NCBI RefSeq assembly: GCF_036688685.1
Contig: NZ_JAQQPS010000018.1
Coordinates: 73,716 to 137,715, forward strand
Direction: 5' to 3'
Length of the DNA: 64,000 bases
Source of the DNA: JALYUM01 sp036688685
GTDB lineage: Bacteria > Pseudomonadota > Gammaproteobacteria > Burkholderiales > Burkholderiaceae_D
Position numbers and translations under genes: made by a program. Numbering within the stretch: the first letter of the stretch is position 1; every line of letters starts with the position of its first letter. Below are positions 34,337 through 43,685 of this stretch, one piece after another. Under the pieces are notes generated by a model that was not told the DNA's origin, searched no databases, and was given only the letters and a program-made list of their open reading frames with translations.

Positions 34337-35395
34337 ATGATTTTAGTAACAGGCGGCGCGGGTTTTATCGGCGCGAACTTTGTGTTGGACTTCTTGGCTG
34401 GCTCGAGCGAGACCGTCCTCAACCTGGACAAGCTGACTTACGCGGGCAACCTGGAAAACCTGGTCAGCCTTAAGGGCAACGCTCATCATATTTTTGTGCA
34501 AGGCGACATCGGCGACAGGGAGCTGGTGAGCAAGCTGCTGGCCGAGCACCGTCCACGTGCCGTTATTAATTTTGCGGCGGAAAGTCACGTAGACCGCAGC
34601 ATCAGCGCGCCGGGCGAATTTATTCAAACCAACATTGTTGGTACCTTCAACCTGCTCGAATCGGTGCGCGCCTACTGGGGCGCGCTCGATACGGAGGCGA
34701 AGTCGGCATTCCGCTTTCTGCACGTATCGACCGATGAAGTGTATGGCTCGCTCGACAAGGATGCCCCTGCGTTCACGGAAACCCATCGTTACGAGCCGAA
34801 CAGCCCATATTCGGCCAGCAAGGCAGCCAGCGATCACCTCGTGCGCGCCTACTATCACACCTATGGCCTGCCGGTTCTGACCACGAATTGCTCGAACAAT
34901 TACGGTCCATATCACTTCCCGGAAAAACTCATTCCCCTGTGCATCCATAATGCGCTGGCGGGAAAACCGTTGCCGATCTACGGCGATGGCCAGCAGATCC
35001 GCGACTGGCTGTTCGTCAAGGATCATTGCTCGGCGATTCGCCGCGTGCTGGCCGACGGTCGCCTGGGTGAGGTCTACAACGTCGGTGGCTGGAACGAAAA
35101 AGCCAACCTGGATGTCGTGCACACCCTGTGCGCCATCCTCGACGACCTGAGCCCGCGCGCTGATGGCGCCTCGTACACCACCCAGATCACCTTCGTCACC
35201 GACCGCCCTGGCCATGATCGCCGCTATGCGATCGATGCTGGCAAACTGGAAGCCGAACTGGGCTGGAAACCTGCCGAAACCTTCGAGTCCGGCATCCGCA
35301 AAACGGTGCAGTGGTACCTGGATAACCAGGCCTGGGTCGGCAATGTCACGTCCGGCGCTTACCGCGAATGGCTCGGTCAGCAGTACGGTGCATGA
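34337..35395 (+). CDS. rfbB: dTDP-glucose 4,6-dehydratase
   Basis: Second enzyme of dTDP-L-rhamnose synthesis (RmlB), making dTDP-4-keto-6-deoxyglucose. 352 residues, normal length. NAD-binding TGGAGFIGANF at 5-15; STDEVYG (131-137) carries the catalytic Asp-Glu; YSASK gives Tyr158-Lys162. The ATG at 34337 has GGAG at a good distance, so a TTG four codons upstream is rejected. It is first of four consecutive rml genes. Its product is also the substrate of the WxcM-type isomerase encoded at 17.3 kb, so this gene probably feeds two sugars. Confidence 0.97.
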   Translation: MILVTGGAGFIGANFVLDFLAGSSETVLNLDKLTYAGNLENLVSLKGNAHHIFVQGDIGDRELVSKLLAEHRPRAVINFAAESHVDRSISAPGEFIQTNIVGTFNLLESVRAYWGALDTEAKSAFRFLHVSTDEVYGSLDKDAPAFTETHRYEPNSPYSASKAASDHLVRAYYHTYGLPVLTTNCSNNYGPYHFPEKLIPLCIHNALAGKPLPIYGDGQQIRDWLFVKDHCSAIRRVLADGRLGEVYNVGGWNEKANLDVVHTLCAILDDLSPRADGASYTTQITFVTDRPGHDRRYAIDAGKLEAELGWKPAETFESGIRKTVQWYLDNQAWVGNVTSGAYREWLGQQYGA

Positions 35396-36282
35396 TGCCA
35401 AAGATTCTCATTACCGGTAAAAACGGCCAGGTCGGGTTCGAATTGCAGCGCGCCCTGGCGCCGCTGGGCGAGATTATTGCGGTCGATCGCAGCGAATGCG
35501 ATCTGGCCGACCTGGACGCCCTGCGCGCCTTCGTGGCGCGCGTGCAGCCGGACGTGATTGTCAATCCGGCGGCCTACACGGCCGTCGACAAGGCCGAATC
35601 CGACCGCGACGGTGCCTTCCTCATCAACCGCGACGCCGTGCGCGTGCTCGGTGAAGAGGCCGCCCGCCTGAATGCCCTGGTCATCCATTATTCGACCGAT
35701 TATGTTTTCGACGGCACCAAGGACGGCAGCTACAGCGAGGAAGACACCCCGGCGCCGAAAAGCGTCTACGGCGCCAGCAAGCTGGCGGGCGAACTGGCGC
35801 TGGCCCTGGCCAATCCGCGCCACCTGATCCTGCGTACCAGCTGGGTCGTGGGCGCCCATGGCGGCAATTTTGCCAAGACCATGCTGCGCCTTGCCGGCGA
35901 GAGGGAAACGCTGTCGGTTGTGGCCGACCAGCATGGCGCGCCGACCTCGGCGGCATTGCTGGCGGACCTCACCGCCCACCTGGTACGCGACTACCTGCAG
36001 GTGGAGGGCGAGCTGGCCTTCGGCACGTATCACGTCACTGGCGCTGGCGCCACCACGTGGTACGACTACGCCAGGTTCGTCATCGCCGAAGCGATTGCCG
36101 CCGGCAAGCCGCTGAAGCTGGGGCCCGATGCGGTGGTCCCGCTGGCAACGGCGGCTTATCCGACGCCGGCCGCGCGCCCGGCCAATTCGCGGCTCGATAC
36201 AAGTTATTTCCAGGCGACCTTCGGTCTTCATCTGCCGCACTGGCGGCAAAGTGTGCGCCACGTGCTGCAACAAATTTTCTAG
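35392..36282 (+). CDS. rfbD: dTDP-4-dehydrorhamnose reductase
   Basis: Last step of dTDP-L-rhamnose synthesis (RmlD), NAD(P)H-dependent. 296 residues starting MMPKILITGKNGQVG, where the ATG overlaps the rfbB stop as ATGA; the second ATG at 35395 is equally possible. Visible: the glycine-rich loop ITGKNGQVG, STDYVFDG with the catalytic Thr/Ser region, and YGASK as the YxxxK pair. The order rfbB-rfbD-rfbA-rfbC is usual in betaproteobacteria. Confidence 0.96.
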   Translation: MMPKILITGKNGQVGFELQRALAPLGEIIAVDRSECDLADLDALRAFVARVQPDVIVNPAAYTAVDKAESDRDGAFLINRDAVRVLGEEAARLNALVIHYSTDYVFDGTKDGSYSEEDTPAPKSVYGASKLAGELALALANPRHLILRTSWVVGAHGGNFAKTMLRLAGERETLSVVADQHGAPTSAALLADLTAHLVRDYLQVEGELAFGTYHVTGAGATTWYDYARFVIAEAIAAGKPLKLGPDAVVPLATAAYPTPAARPANSRLDTSYFQATFGLHLPHWRQSVRHVLQQIF

Positions 36283-36293
36283 AGAGAAACTCA

Positions 36294-37172
36294 ATGTCGA
36301 CTAATCAACGCAAGGGCATTATCCTCGCCGGCGGCTCCGGTACCCGCTTGTATCCCGTTACCCAGGCCGTCAGCAAACAGCTGATGCCGGTGTACGACAA
36401 GCCGATGGTGTACTACCCGCTGAGCACGCTGATGCTGAGTGGTATCCGCGATGTGCTGTTGATCAGCACGCCGCAAGACACGCCCCGTTTCGCCGATTTG
36501 CTGGGCGACGGCAGCCAGTGGGGCATGAACATCACCTACGCCGTGCAGCCAAGCCCGGACGGCCTGGCGCAGGCTTTCGTCATCGGCAAGGATTTTGTCG
36601 ATAACAAGCCGAGCGCGCTGGTGCTGGGCGATAACATTTTCTATGGCCACGATCTGGTCAAGCAACTGGCCAGCGCCAACGACCGCACTGAAGGTTCGAC
36701 GGTGTTCGCCTATCACGTGCAGGATCCGGAACGCTATGGCGTGGTCGATTTCGACGCGCAGATGCGCGCCACCAGCATCGAAGAAAAGCCCAGCGCGCCA
36801 AAGTCCAGCTACGCCGTCACCGGTCTGTATTTTTATGACGAAAAGGTGTGCGACATTGCCGCCAACATCAAGCCGTCCGCGCGCGGAGAGCTCGAAATTA
36901 CCGACGTCAACAAGGTCTACCTGGAACAGGGCAAGCTGAACGTTGAAATCATGGGCCGCGGTTTTGCCTGGCTCGACACGGGTACCCACGATAGCCTGCT
37001 GGAAGCATCCAGCTTCATTGCCACGCTGCAGCGGCGCCAGGGTCTGCAAGTGGCTTGTCCTGAAGAAATCGCCTATCACCAAGGCTGGATCGACGCTGCT
37101 GCACTGCAGAAGCTGGCCGTGCCGCTGGCCAAGAACGGCTACGGCCAATATTTGTTGAACCTGTTGAAGTGA
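36294..37172 (+). CDS. rfbA: Glucose-1-phosphate thymidylyltransferase
   Basis: RmlA: makes dTDP-glucose from dTTP and glucose-1-phosphate, the entry and feedback-controlled step. 292 residues. The nucleotide-binding signature GGSGTRLYPVT follows a few residues after the start, with KQLMPVYDKPMVYYPLS next and the metal-binding LGDNIFYG in the middle. The ATG at 36294 follows AGAGAGAAAC; longer upstream frames run into rfbD and are not protein-like. The gap to rfbD is 11 bases. Confidence 0.97.
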   Translation: MSTNQRKGIILAGGSGTRLYPVTQAVSKQLMPVYDKPMVYYPLSTLMLSGIRDVLLISTPQDTPRFADLLGDGSQWGMNITYAVQPSPDGLAQAFVIGKDFVDNKPSALVLGDNIFYGHDLVKQLASANDRTEGSTVFAYHVQDPERYGVVDFDAQMRATSIEEKPSAPKSSYAVTGLYFYDEKVCDIAANIKPSARGELEITDVNKVYLEQGKLNVEIMGRGFAWLDTGTHDSLLEASSFIATLQRRQGLQVACPEEIAYHQGWIDAAALQKLAVPLAKNGYGQYLLNLLK

Positions 37173-37180
37173 GCCTTTGA

Positions 37181-37732
37181 ATGCCGTACACCGTTACCCC
37201 GACCGCGCTGCCCGAAGTCCTGGTTCTTGAGCCGAAAGTCTTCGGCGACGCACGCGGCTTTTTTTATGAAAGTTTTAACGCACGCGAATTTGCCGACGCG
37301 ACTGGCCTGGACGTCGCTTTCGTGCAGGACAACCACAGCAAGTCGGCGCGCGGCGTGCTGCGCGGCCTGCATTACCAGATCCAGCATCCGCAGGGAAAAC
37401 TGGTACGCGTGATCGATGGCGACGTGTTTGATGTGGCGGTGGACTTGCGCAAGTCCTCGCCTACGTTCGGCAAGAGTGTCGGCGTGCGACTGAGCGCAGA
37501 AAACAACCGGCAACTGTGGGTGCCGCCGGGTTTTGCGCACGGCTTCGTGGTGCTCAGTGAAACCGCGCAGTTTTTGTATAAAACCACCGACTACTGGTAT
37601 CCGGCGCATGAGCGCAGCCTGTTGTGGAACGATCCGGCGCTCGGCATCGACTGGCCGTTCGATTTCGAGCCGCAACTGGCGGCCAAGGATGCAGCGGCCA
37701 AGCTGCTGGCTGAAGCAGACTTGTTCGACTGA
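37181..37732 (+). CDS. rfbC: dTDP-4-dehydrorhamnose 3,5-epimerase
   Basis: RmlC, a cupin-fold epimerase acting between RmlB and RmlD. 183 residues, normal length. The catalytic His is in LRGLHYQIQHPQGKLV (about 62-77), and WVPPGFAHGFVVLSE is the typical cupin strand. It is the last gene of the rhamnose operon and is followed 26 bases later by a terminator hairpin, separating it from the flagellar genes. Confidence 0.96.
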   Translation: MPYTVTPTALPEVLVLEPKVFGDARGFFYESFNAREFADATGLDVAFVQDNHSKSARGVLRGLHYQIQHPQGKLVRVIDGDVFDVAVDLRKSSPTFGKSVGVRLSAENNRQLWVPPGFAHGFVVLSETAQFLYKTTDYWYPAHERSLLWNDPALGIDWPFDFEPQLAAKDAAAKLLAEADLFD

Positions 37733-37757
37733 TAAGTAATCATCAGCAAGCGGGCGC

Positions 37758-37780
37758 AAGCGGGCAATTAAAGCCCGCTT
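37758..37780 (+). terminator. Terminator of the rhamnose operon
   Basis: AAGCGGGC (37758-37765), loop AATTAAA, GCCCGCTT (37773-37780), followed by a short TT. Perfect 8-base-pair stem in the 140-base gap between rfbC and flhB. Confidence 0.6.
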
Positions 37781-37876
37781 TGCATGCCTGCTTCAAGGAT
37801 AGCCATACGGCAATATCTTGCATAATGTCTCCTGATCCTGCCGCACCTTCTGTGCGGCGGTCACATGGAGAGCCGG

Positions 37877-39055
37877 ATGTCCGACGAAAGCGACGCAGAA
37901 AAGACCGAACCCGCGTCACAGAAGCGCATCGACGATGCGCGTAGAGAGGGTGACGTTCCGCGCTCGCGTGAACTGGCGACATTCACTGTCCTGATGACCT
38001 CCGGCGTTGGCCTGTGGGTATTTGGCGGCTCGCTGGTGCGGCAATTGTCGGCCACGCTGGTCTCGGGCCTCTCGCTCGACCGTGAGCAAATTTACAACTC
38101 CGACGTTCTCATCAACCGCGTTGCCACTGACATCGGCAGCGTGCTCATCGCCTGCCTGCCGCTGGCCTTTGCCATCATGGTGGTCGCGCTGGCGTCGCCG
38201 CTGCTGGTCGGTGGCTGGCTGTTCAGCGCCAATTCCTTCATGCCCAACTTCGGCAAGCTCAACCCGCTCAAGGGACTGGGCAATATGGTGTCCAAGAACT
38301 CCCTGGTCGAACTGTTCAAGGCGCTCGCCAAGACCCTGGTGGTGAGCGTGGTGGCCTGGTTCGTCGTGATGAGCGAAAAGGACGCCGTGCTGGCCCTGAC
38401 CGTCGAGCCCTTGTTGGCCGGCAGTGTCCACGTGGGCAACCTGGTCGGTACCGCCTTCCTGTTCATGGTTGGCGGACTCGGCCTGATCGCCGCGATCGAC
38501 GGCCCGTATCAAATGTGGCACTACGCCGACAAACTCAAAATGACGCGCCAGGAAGTGATCCAGGAAGCGAAAGAGTCGGACGGCAACCCGCAGATGAAAG
38601 CCAAAGTGCGCCAGATGCAGCGCGAAATGTCCAAGCGCCGCATGATGGCCGACGTGCCGACCGCCGACGTGGTGGTCACCAACCCGACGCACTACGCGGT
38701 TGCCTTGAAGTACACCGATGGCCAGGGTGGCGCCCCGCGCGTCGTGGCCAAGGGTTCCGATGAAGTGGCGGCCAAGATCCGCGCACTGGCGAAAGAAAAC
38801 AAGGTGGCGCTGCTGGAAGCCCCGGCGTTGGCCCGTGCCCTGCACAAGCACACGGAAATTGGCGACGAAATCCCGGAAGCGCTGTACGCAGCCGTGGCCG
38901 AAGTGCTGGCGTATGTGTTCCAGCTGCGCACCTATAAAGCGGCCGGCGGCAATTATCCGGACCGTCCGACCAAACTGGCCGTGCCGCCTGAGCTCGATCC
39001 GCACAATCCGGCTTCGCAGAAACCCAAAGACAACAGTACTGGACCAGCACAATGA
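37877..39055 (+). CDS. flhB: Flagellar export switch protein FlhB
   Basis: Inner-membrane component of the flagellar type III export gate; its self-cleavage switches secretion from rod/hook to filament proteins. 392 residues with four membrane helices in the N-terminal half and a cytoplasmic domain carrying the cleavage motif NPTH at Asn269-Pro270, the same number as in Salmonella. The ATG at 37877 has GGAGAG five bases upstream and gives the family N-terminus MSDESDAEKTEPAS; the ATG at 37865 lacks a site. The stop overlaps the flhA start. A Pro-rich tail of about 25 residues follows the core. Confidence 0.96.
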   Translation: MSDESDAEKTEPASQKRIDDARREGDVPRSRELATFTVLMTSGVGLWVFGGSLVRQLSATLVSGLSLDREQIYNSDVLINRVATDIGSVLIACLPLAFAIMVVALASPLLVGGWLFSANSFMPNFGKLNPLKGLGNMVSKNSLVELFKALAKTLVVSVVAWFVVMSEKDAVLALTVEPLLAGSVHVGNLVGTAFLFMVGGLGLIAAIDGPYQMWHYADKLKMTRQEVIQEAKESDGNPQMKAKVRQMQREMSKRRMMADVPTADVVVTNPTHYAVALKYTDGQGGAPRVVAKGSDEVAAKIRALAKENKVALLEAPALARALHKHTEIGDEIPEALYAAVAEVLAYVFQLRTYKAAGGNYPDRPTKLAVPPELDPHNPASQKPKDNSTGPAQ

Positions 39056-41172
39056 ACAGCATCCGATTGCCCGCCTGGCTGACTGAGATGGCAAGCAAGG
39101 GCGGCAACGCCGCAGCCGCGCCAATTATCATCATCCTGCTGTTGTCGATGATGATCCTGCCGCTGCCTGCCTTCGTGCTGGACGTGTTCTTCAGCTTCAA
39201 TATCGCGCTGTCGGTGATCGTGCTGCTGACCGCGCTGTACACGGTCAAACCGCTCGACTTCATGGCGTTCCCGGCGATTTTGCTGGTGTCGACAATGCTG
39301 CGCCTGTCGCTCAACGTTGCCTCCACCCGCGTGGTGCTGACCGAAGGCCACACTGGTACTGCTGCGGCCGGTAAGGTCATCGAGGCCTTCGGCCACTTCC
39401 TCATTGGCGGCAATTTTACGGTCGGTATCGTCGTGTTTATCATTTTGACGATCATTAACTTCACGGTCGTCACCAAGGGTGCGGGCCGGATCGCCGAAGT
39501 GGGCGCCCGTTTCGCGCTGGATGCGATGCCGGGTAAACAAATGGCCATCGACGCCGACCTGAACGCCGGCCTGATCGGCGAAGCGGAAGCCAAAAAACGC
39601 CGTTCCGAAACTGCCCAGGAAGCCGAGTTCTACGGCGCCATGGACGGTGCCTCGAAGTATGTGCGGGGCGATGCGGTGGCCGGCATCATGGTTACCGTCA
39701 TCAACATCGTCGGCGGCCTGATCGTCGGCGTGGTGCAGCACGACATGGGCTTTGCCGATGCGCTGAAGAACTACACCCTGCTGGCCATCGGTGACGGTCT
39801 GGTGGCGCAGATTCCTTCGCTGATCATCTCGACCGCAGCCGGTATGGTGGTCTCGCGCGTGGCCAGTGACCAGGACATCGGCGCCCAGCTGGTGGGCCAG
39901 CTGTTCGCCAAGCCGGAAGTGCTGTACATCACGGCCGCCATCATCGGCGGCATGGGCTTGATCCCGGGGATGCCGAACATGGTGTTCATTTTGTTGGCCA
40001 GCTTGTTGGCAGGCTCGGCCTATCTGGTCTCGAAGAAAGCCCGGATCATCCGCGAAACCGCCGCGCTGGGCGGAAGCCCGGCCGCGGGCGGCGCCGCCGA
40101 TCCCGCCGCGACCACCTCGCCGGAGCAGGAAGAAGCCAGCTGGCAAGACATCCAGCCAGTCGATACCCTGGGCCTGGAAGTCGGCTACCGCCTCATTCCG
40201 CTGGTCGACAAAGGGCAGGGTGGTGAGCTGCTCAAACGCATCAAGGGTATTCGCAAGAAATTCGCACAGGAAGTCGGCTTCCTGGCGCCACCGGTGCACA
40301 TCCGCGACAACCTGGAGCTGAAACCGTCGGCCTACCGCATCACGCTCAAAGGCGTCGAAGTAGGCAGCGGCGAAGCGCTCAGCGGCCAGTTCCTGGCAAT
40401 CAACCCGGGCATGGCGATCGGCACCTTGCCGGGCCTGGTGACCACTGATCCGGCGTTCGGCCTGCCCGCCACCTGGATCGACGCAAGCCTGCGCGACCAG
40501 GCGCAAAGCATGGGTTTTACGGTGGTCGATGCGGGTACCGTGGTGGCTACCCACCTGAACCACCTGATCACCACCCACGCGGCCGAGTTGCTGGGCCGCC
40601 TGGAAGTGCAGGCCTTGCTCGATCACCTGACCAAGGAAACGCCGAAGCTGGTGGAGGATCTGGTACCGAAAGTCGTCAGCCTGTCGACCTTGCAAAAAGT
40701 GCTGCAGAATTTGCTCGTCGAAGGCGTGCACATCCGCGATATGCGCACCATCATCGAGTCGCTGTCGGAACATGCGCACCAGAATGCCGATCCGTCCGAC
40801 CTGACCGCCGTGGTGCGGGTCGCGCTGGGCCGTGCGATCGTGCAGCAGCTGTTCCCGGGCACCAATGAACTGTCCGTGATGACGCTCGATAACAGGCTCG
40901 AGCGCTTGCTGTTGCAGGCACTGGGAAATGGCGGCGATGGGGCCGGCATCGAGCCGGGCCTGGCCGATACGATTGCACAGTCGGCCAGCAATGCGGCGCA
41001 GCAGCAGGAGGCGCTGGGACTGACGCCGGTGCTGCTGGTGCCGGCGCAGTTGCGGACCTTGTTGGCGCGCTTCCTGCGCCGCGCGTTGCCGCAGTTGAAG
41101 GTGTTGTCGCACGCAGAGATTCCGGAATCGAAAACGATTCGGGTGACGTCGCTTGTTGGTGCGCCGGGGTAA
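39052..41172 (+). CDS. flhA: Flagellar export gate protein FlhA
   Basis: 706-residue core of the export gate, forming the nonameric cytoplasmic ring that receives chaperone-substrate complexes. Eight N-terminal membrane helices (to about 330), the FHIPEP-family signature with RLSLNVASTRVVLT (about 84-97), a variable linker (about 335-365, Ala/Pro/Glu-rich) and the cytoplasmic domain from about 370. ATGA overlap with flhB. Followed by a 360-base gap holding a palindromic repeat, so flhF may have its own promoter. Confidence 0.97.
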   Translation: MNSIRLPAWLTEMASKGGNAAAAPIIIILLLSMMILPLPAFVLDVFFSFNIALSVIVLLTALYTVKPLDFMAFPAILLVSTMLRLSLNVASTRVVLTEGHTGTAAAGKVIEAFGHFLIGGNFTVGIVVFIILTIINFTVVTKGAGRIAEVGARFALDAMPGKQMAIDADLNAGLIGEAEAKKRRSETAQEAEFYGAMDGASKYVRGDAVAGIMVTVINIVGGLIVGVVQHDMGFADALKNYTLLAIGDGLVAQIPSLIISTAAGMVVSRVASDQDIGAQLVGQLFAKPEVLYITAAIIGGMGLIPGMPNMVFILLASLLAGSAYLVSKKARIIRETAALGGSPAAGGAADPAATTSPEQEEASWQDIQPVDTLGLEVGYRLIPLVDKGQGGELLKRIKGIRKKFAQEVGFLAPPVHIRDNLELKPSAYRITLKGVEVGSGEALSGQFLAINPGMAIGTLPGLVTTDPAFGLPATWIDASLRDQAQSMGFTVVDAGTVVATHLNHLITTHAAELLGRLEVQALLDHLTKETPKLVEDLVPKVVSLSTLQKVLQNLLVEGVHIRDMRTIIESLSEHAHQNADPSDLTAVVRVALGRAIVQQLFPGTNELSVMTLDNRLERLLLQALGNGGDGAGIEPGLADTIAQSASNAAQQQEALGLTPVLLVPAQLRTLLARFLRRALPQLKVLSHAEIPESKTIRVTSLVGAPG

Positions 41173-41535
41173 CTGCTCGCGCCTGCGATGCGTGTTCGGG
41201 TAAGCCAGCGTCGCGGTTTCTGACAGGGGTTATGGGTCCCGGCCTGCGCCGGGATGACGGTTTGGAGGGCGGTGGTGAAAGCGAGCGACGCGATAGCGCC
41301 ACCGTTCGCCGTCATCTTGAAAACCGTCATACCGGCTTGAAAACCGTCATACCGGCGCAGGCCGGTACCCATACTGCGCACGCACTCGCCAGGTTCCCAG
41401 GCGAGCACCGACGCCCGCCGTCAAATCCCACAACCCCGATATACACCCCTTTCCCCCTCTTTATCCCCCGATGGTTTCCGCGCGGCATCGTTAATAATAT
41501 GTCCTATACCTCAACGGCGGTAATGGGACAATAAA
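41173..41535. other. flhA-flhF spacer
   Basis: 363 bases without a gene. Most of it is the REP-like inverted repeat at 41234-41370. The remaining part (41371-41535) holds no feature I can support except a weak GGGAC ahead of flhF; no clear sigma-54 or sigma-28 boxes were found. Confidence 0.5.
41234..41370. repeat. REP-like palindromic repeat with inverted arms
   Basis: A 30-base left arm (41234-41263) and right arm (41341-41370) are inverted copies with two mismatches; the core reads AAACCGTCATACCGGCGCAG in the right arm. Two 20-base direct copies of CTTGAAAACCGTCATACCGG (41316-41335 and 41336-41355) show a local duplication. The same core recurs at 54050-54140 and 58457-58488. Confidence 0.8.
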
Positions 41536-42855
41536 ATGAACGTCAAGAAATTCACAGCAGCCACTTCACGCGACGCACTGCGCAAAGTCCGCGAAGCCCT
41601 CGGCCCGGATGCGGTGATCCTGTCGAATCGTCCGGTCGACGGCATCGTCGAAATCCTGGCCCTGGCCAACGATGACGTCGCCTCGATGGCGTCGCCCTCC
41701 GCCGAATCGGGCATGGATGCACCGCGGCCAATGCTGCAGCATTTGCAGGAGCCGGCGCCGGTTGCAGCGCCCGCGCCGCAGTCCTACGCCAACCGCAGGG
41801 TTGCCCAAGCACAGCCACAGATCGAACAACCCGCCTTCGACATGGCTGCCATGACGTCGATGATGTCGGCCGCCATCGCCCAGGCCAAGAGCTCGGCCGC
41901 CGCCGACATGTCCGGCATGATGAAGGAAATTCGCGCCATGCGCGGCCAGATGGAATCGCAACTGGCGGAATTGTCCTGGGGCGCCACCCAGCAGCGCGAA
42001 CCGCAGAAAGCGGGCGTGCTGCGCGAATTGCTGGCCGCCGGTTTCTCGGCCACGCTGGCTCGCTACCTCGTCGAGAAATTGCCTGCCGGCAAAGACGAAG
42101 CGGATTCTCTGCGCTGGATTAAGACCGTGCTGCAACGCAATCTGACCACGATGGCCGACGAAGACGACATGCTCAACAAGGGCGGCGTGTTCGCCCTGGT
42201 GGGCCCGACCGGCGTCGGCAAGACCACCACCACTGCCAAACTGGCGGCGCGCTGCGTGATGCGCCATGGCCCGGAAAAGCTGGCCCTGATCACCACCGAT
42301 GCCTATCGTATCGGCGGCCACGAGCAGCTGCGCATCTACGGCAAGATCCTCGGCGTGATGGTGCACTCGGTCAAGGATGAAGCCGACCTGCGCATCGCCC
42401 TGAAAGAACTGCGCAATAAACACACGGTATTGATCGACACCGTCGGCGTCTCGCAGCGCGACCAGATGGTGACGCAGCAAGTGGCCATGCTGAGCGAGAC
42501 CGGCGCCGACGTAAAACGCCTGCTGTGCCTGAACTCGACCTCGACCAACGAAACGCTTAACGAAGTGGTGCGCGCCTATCAAGGCAGCGGCCTGGCCGGT
42601 TGCATCATGACCAAGCTCGACGAAGCCGCATCGCTCGGCAACGTGCTCGATGTCGTGATCCGCCAGAAACTGAATCTGCATTACATCTCGACCGGCCAGC
42701 GCGTGCCGGAAGACCTGCACCTGCCGGACCGCGCGATGCTGGTCGACCGCGCCTTTCGCAGCGGCCGCCAGGCCGAGATCAGCGATGCCGACCTGCCGCT
42801 TCTGATGGCTGGCACCAGCGCTGGCCGCAAACTGGGCGAGGTGTCCTTTGGGTAA
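41536..42855 (+). CDS. flhF: SRP-type GTPase FlhF
   Basis: 439-residue GTPase related to Ffh/FtsY that fixes the position and number of polar flagella. The B domain (about 1-60) starts MNVKKFTAATSRDALRKV; a long low-complexity linker with Ala, Gln and Met follows; the NG domain carries GPTGVGKTTTT (223-233, Lys229), TTDAYRIGGHEQL and IDTVGVSQRD, with TKLDEAASLG as the base-recognition motif. The gene overlaps flhG by eight bases. Confidence 0.96.
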   Translation: MNVKKFTAATSRDALRKVREALGPDAVILSNRPVDGIVEILALANDDVASMASPSAESGMDAPRPMLQHLQEPAPVAAPAPQSYANRRVAQAQPQIEQPAFDMAAMTSMMSAAIAQAKSSAAADMSGMMKEIRAMRGQMESQLAELSWGATQQREPQKAGVLRELLAAGFSATLARYLVEKLPAGKDEADSLRWIKTVLQRNLTTMADEDDMLNKGGVFALVGPTGVGKTTTTAKLAARCVMRHGPEKLALITTDAYRIGGHEQLRIYGKILGVMVHSVKDEADLRIALKELRNKHTVLIDTVGVSQRDQMVTQQVAMLSETGADVKRLLCLNSTSTNETLNEVVRAYQGSGLAGCIMTKLDEAASLGNVLDVVIRQKLNLHYISTGQRVPEDLHLPDRAMLVDRAFRSGRQAEISDADLPLLMAGTSAGRKLGEVSFG

Positions 42856-43669
42856 TTTCGATTTCGACCAGGCCGAGGGCCTGCGCCGGATGCTGGCTGG
42901 CCCCAAGCCACGCATCGTGACCTTTCTTTCCGCCACGCCTGAAGACGACAAGGGCGCCATGCTGGTCAACCTGGGCGCCTCGCTGGCCCGGGCCGGCAAC
43001 GACGTCATGATTGTCGACGCCTGCGCCCATGAATACGGCGTGGCCCAGCGCCTTGGCGTCGACCAGGGTGGCTCGCTGCTGCAAGTGGCGCGCCAGGAAT
43101 GTGCGCTGAACCAGGTGATTCACCAGGCGCCGCAAGGGTTCCAGGTTGCCAGCATGGTGCGCCGCGCGCGCGGCCAGGGCGAGTACCTGGGGCAGGAAGA
43201 TACGCGTCGCCTGGCCAAGACCTTCGATGTGCTGGTCAAGCAGGCCGGCATCTGCATCGTTGACGGCGAATTCGGCAGCGATGATACGTTTCCCCTGCCG
43301 ATCATGGACAATTCCGAGATCGTGGTGCAGGTATCGTGCAACGCCGCCTCGATCACCGCGGCGTACTCGCTGGTGAAGCGTTTGTCGCAACAATTGGGGC
43401 GCCGCCCGTTCGGTATTCTGGTCACCGGCGCATCCGAAGCCGAAGCCAAGGTGGTATACGATAATATGGCTACTGCAGCAACGCGCTACCTGGCGGTGCA
43501 GCTCAGTTCGATGGGGTCGGTACCAGCCGACGAGTACCTGCAACGCGCCGCGCGCCTGGGCCGCGCAGTGGTCGATGCGTTTCCGCTGGCGGGTGCCTCG
43601 GTCGCGTTTCGCCAGTTGGCCGGCCGTTTTGCCATTCCGGCAGGAGGCAGTGCCCATTTTGGTTTATAA
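42848..43669 (+). CDS. flhG: FlhG/FleN-like ParA protein with altered P-loop
   Basis: 273-residue MinD/ParA-type protein at the place of flhG, which normally limits flagellar number with FlhF. The start is TTG inside the end of flhF, with GAGGTG as ribosome site. Aligned with FlhG, the Walker A GKGGVGKT becomes ATPEDDKG (29-36): only Lys35 is kept, while the signature Lys, the glycines and the Thr are gone. Other landmarks persist: NLGASLARAG, IVDAC (Asp57) and IVDGEFG (about 138-144). ATP binding or hydrolysis is therefore doubtful. The name rests mainly on position and overall similarity. Confidence 0.82.
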   Translation: MGNFDFDQAEGLRRMLAGPKPRIVTFLSATPEDDKGAMLVNLGASLARAGNDVMIVDACAHEYGVAQRLGVDQGGSLLQVARQECALNQVIHQAPQGFQVASMVRRARGQGEYLGQEDTRRLAKTFDVLVKQAGICIVDGEFGSDDTFPLPIMDNSEIVVQVSCNAASITAAYSLVKRLSQQLGRRPFGILVTGASEAEAKVVYDNMATAATRYLAVQLSSMGSVPADEYLQRAARLGRAVVDAFPLAGASVAFRQLAGRFAIPAGGSAHFGL

Positions 43670-43685
43670 GAAAAATAGCTAACGC

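Noticed and set aside
37805..37835. Sigma-54-like CGGCAATATCTTGCAT before flhB
   Set aside because: The GG to GC spacing is one base short of the strict sigma-54 requirement.
38953..41112. 719-codon open frame on the minus strand opposite flhA
   Set aside because: Shadow of the flhA codon bias; His/Gln/Arg-rich and without any domain.
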